From contig NC_049980.1 of assembly GCF_000003815.2 (NCBI RefSeq), forward strand, positions 34,001,131-34,022,036: DNA of 20,906 bases, given 5' to 3'. Positions 18,881 to 20,906 of the stretch are shown piece after piece. The notes beneath the pieces are model-generated. The model was not told the origin of the DNA, ran no database searches, and saw only the letters and a list, made by a program, of their open reading frames with translations. How positions within the stretch are numbered: position 1 is the stretch's first letter; each line of letters starts with the position of its first letter. Both the position numbers and the translations under genes were made by a program. This stretch comes from Branchiostoma floridae (taxonomy: Eukaryota > Chordata > Leptocardii > Amphioxiformes > Branchiostomatidae).

Positions 18881-20440
18881 TGATTCCCCCCCACTTGAAA
18901 TGACACGTCTCTCAAGTGGAGGTTATTGTTAGTTAACGTTCCTTAGAACGTTCCTTAAGGATTGCCATTGTTGACGTTCCTTACAAATTACATCGCACAA
19001 AGACACATAGGTAGCGTTTGGGCCCTGAACATTCTGCATATGTTCAGCCGTTTGATTCCCCACTTGAAGTAACGCGTCTCTCAAGTGGAGGTTATTGTGA
19101 GTTAACGTTCCTTAGAACGTTCCTTAAGGATTGCCATTGTTGACGTTCCTTACAAATTACATCGCACAAAGGCACGTAGCGTTTGGGCCCTGAACATTCT
19201 GCATATGTTCAGCCGCTTGATTCCCCACTTGAAGTAACGCGTCTCTCAAGTGGAGGTTATTGTGAGTTAACGTTCCTTAGAACGTTCCTTAAGGATTGCC
19301 ATTGTTGACGTACGTAAATTACATCGCACGAAGACACATAGGTAGCGTTTGGGCCCTGAACATTCTTCATCTCTTCAGCCGTTTGATTCCCCACTTGAAG
19401 TGACACGTCGGTAAAGTGGAGGTTATTGTTAGCTTGTCATCGTTAACGTTCCTCAGAAATCAGATCGCACATAGGTATCGTTTGGGGCCTGAAAATTCTT
19501 CATCTCTTCAGCCGTTTGGTGTCCCACTTGAAATGACACGTCGCTGAGAAGTGAGGTGGAGTTTTGTGAGTTTGTCATCCTTAACGTTCCTTAGAAATTA
19601 CATCACACACAGGTAGCGTTTGGGGCCTGAAAATTCTTCATTTCTTCAGCCGTTTGATTCCCCACTTGAAATGACACGTCTCTCAAGTTGAGGTAGTTTT
19701 GTCATCGTTAACGTTCCTCAGAAATTACATCGCACATCGCACAATGGCACACTACTAGTGGTACCATCCCTGGGCCTTAAAATTTCTTCATGCCTTCAGC
19801 CGTTTGATTTGTTTGTACCCATCACTGATGGAAGCCGGATGGAGGCACGTTTGTTTGGCTTTGATTCTCCCCACTTGAAATGACACGTCTCTCAAGTGGA
19901 GGTCATTGTGAGCTTGTCATCGTTAACGTTCCTAAAGGTGGGGTCACACCTGCGTATATAGTTAAGTCCGTATGAGGCGCGCATGGGAGTATTTGCCTCC
20001 ACCAGGCTCCACAGGTCGTTGTAAAAATAATAGAAATTGGACAAACGTAAACAGGTAACATGTCAGACGAGTTAGCTGGGTCGCTAACCATACTTCTCGA
20101 TCAGCTAACTCATCTGGCATGTTATGTATCTATATTTGTCCAATTTGTACTATTTTTCCCACGATCTGTGGAGCCTGGTAGAGACTAAGAGCGTCATACA
20201 CACCTCAAACGGACTTGAATATGTGTGTATGACCCCACCTTTAGAAATTACATCGCACAAGCGTATACAGGTGCCATCCTTGAGCCCTGAAAATTCTTCA
20301 ATAATCTTCAGCAGTTTGATTAATCACTTGAAATGGCACGTCGCTGAAATGGAGGTTTGCCATCGCTAACGTTCCTCACAAATTACTTGGCACAATGACA
20401 CACCTGGGCACTGCAAATTCTTTATGTAAAGTACAAAAAG
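18880..20440. repeat. Degenerate ~165-bp satellite-like tandem repeat
   Basis: CCACTTGAA recurs at 18891, 19060, 19225, 19391, 19524, 19662 and 19871, and a CACTTGAAATGGCACG variant near 20324. Spacings are 169, 165, 166, 133, 138 and 209 bp. Each unit contains the hairpin CCACTTGA and TCAAGTGG, a GTTAACGTTCCTTAGAA segment, AATTACATCGCACA, GTTTGGGCCTGAA and TTCAGCCGTTTGATT. The first three units are near-identical and later ones are shortened and diverged, which suggests recent homogenisation at the left end. The CGGATGGAGGCATGTTTGT segment occurs at 18852 and, as a variant, near 19833. A MITE interrupts the array at 19934-20242. Confidence 0.88.
19934..20242. mobile_element. Full-length palindromic MITE inserted in the satellite
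   Basis: The ends AAAGGTGGGGTCA and TGACCCCACCTTT are terminal inverted repeats. Pairing continues internally: CACCAGGCTCCACAG against CTGTGGAGCCTGGTAG, AAATTGGACAAA against TTTGTCCAATTT, and GAGTTAGCTG against CAGCTAACTC. About 25 bases are unpaired near 20075-20100. The element splits a satellite unit between CGTTCCT and TAGAAATTACATCGC, so the empty site is visible in sister units. The flanks suggest a TA (or TWA-like) target duplication, pointing to a Tc1/mariner- or PIF/Harbinger-type transposase, but I cannot decide. It has no coding capacity. Confidence 0.85.
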
Positions 20441-20551
20441 TGGACACAGAATAAATTTTAAAACTGTACTAACTAAACAATATAGGATAATAGAAAAACT
20501 TCCATACAATCAGGGCATGGGGCTAAACATGAGTGTCACTATCTTTTCTAA

Positions 20552-20688
20552 TTCAGCCGTTTGATTTTATTGTACTCACCTCAAGTTTTACGAAAAAAAG
20601 CCAACGTTTTTAGGAGTCCTGTCGATATGGCTATTTGTTCTGAACGTGTTATACAATAAAGGGTTAATGACCCGCTTTGAGGTGTTTT
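20552..20688. repeat. 200-bp-spaced direct repeat, copy 1
   Basis: Starting at TTCAGCCGTTTGATT, this recurs at 20752 with the same internal blocks CTGTCGATATGGCTATTTG and TTATACAATAAAGG. The 5' edge is shared with the 165-bp satellite unit and the rest is different, so this looks like a diverged outer variant of that satellite. Each copy carries AATAAA (20655-20660 here). Confidence 0.85.
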
Positions 20689-20751
20689 AGAAATGACGAT
20701 TTCAAAATGGTACACAGTTAACAATTCTGAGCCTTAAAACTTCTTCATTCC

Positions 20752-20890
20752 TTCAGCCGTTTGATTTGATTGTACCAAAGTCAGGGTTTACGAAAAACGA
20801 CAACATTTTAAGTGACCCTGTCGATATGGCTATTTGCTTTGACCTGTTATACAATAAAGGTTTAATGACCAGCCTTCAGGTTCTTTTTTT
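20752..20890. repeat. 200-bp-spaced direct repeat, copy 2
   Basis: Second copy of 20552-20688 at an offset of 200 bp, with AATAAA at 20853-20858. Substitutions and small deletions are scattered throughout, so it is older than the near-identical units at 18.9-19.4 kb. Confidence 0.85.
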
Positions 20891-20906
20891 AAGTACTCAC
20901 TTATCC

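Noticed and set aside
20655-20858. AATAAA hexamers as transcript ends
   Set aside because: Both lie at the same place in two copies of a direct repeat and no upstream coding exon is seen, so they are repeat content.

Overview
This window looks like non-coding or weakly coding nuclear DNA from an invertebrate chordate, most likely a cephalochordate (amphioxus, Branchiostoma). The grounds are: no operons or compact genes; vertebrate-type splice signals; frequent AACGTT/GTTAAC words; a 100-N scaffold gap; and kilobase arrays of a ~51-bp minisatellite packed with splice-donor and splice-acceptor consensus. From memory, this resembles the intronic amphioxus minisatellites called 'mirages', described at the Adh locus. 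The organism call is an inference; no database was searched.

Layout. 1-2287: splice-signal minisatellite, copy 1, cut by an N gap (2288-2387). 2388-5300: mostly unique AT-rich DNA with a fold-back MITE-like element, a 33-bp palindromic repeat and one small exon-like ORF. 5300-5770: the best gene-like signal. A CRE motif precedes a signal-peptide-like first exon with a perfect donor (5449-5509). After a possible 68-bp intron comes a decayed immunoglobulin-domain exon (about 5578-5765). 6284-8930: minisatellite copy 2, near-identical to copy 1. 8938-10515: the same minisatellite family inverted, so the two arrays form a large imperfect fold-back. 10516-13900: mostly unique sequence with one candidate terminal exon (10899) and a poly(A) signal (11831). 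An inverted copy of a promoter-like ETS/CRE sequence sits at 6090-6147 and 12357-12428. 13908-14327: a 61-bp minisatellite. 14475-17540: a tandem array of about 16 tRNA-derived SINE-like units, minus strand, with two embedded fold-back modules and a ~1.16-kb higher-order period. 17541-18880: unique, ending in a GC/CpG-rich stretch with an ATGGCGGCC start context. 18880-20906: a degenerate ~165-bp satellite-like tandem repeat interrupted by a ~309-bp full-length palindromic MITE.

No intact full-length gene is supported. Nearly all long open frames come from 51-bp repeats, because 51 is divisible by 3 and a stop-free unit stays open. The gene fragments could belong to one immunoglobulin-superfamily locus whose intron carries the minisatellite, but this needs transcript evidence. 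The most interesting feature is the dense, inverted, variable array in which every ~51-bp unit carries donor- and acceptor-like sites.
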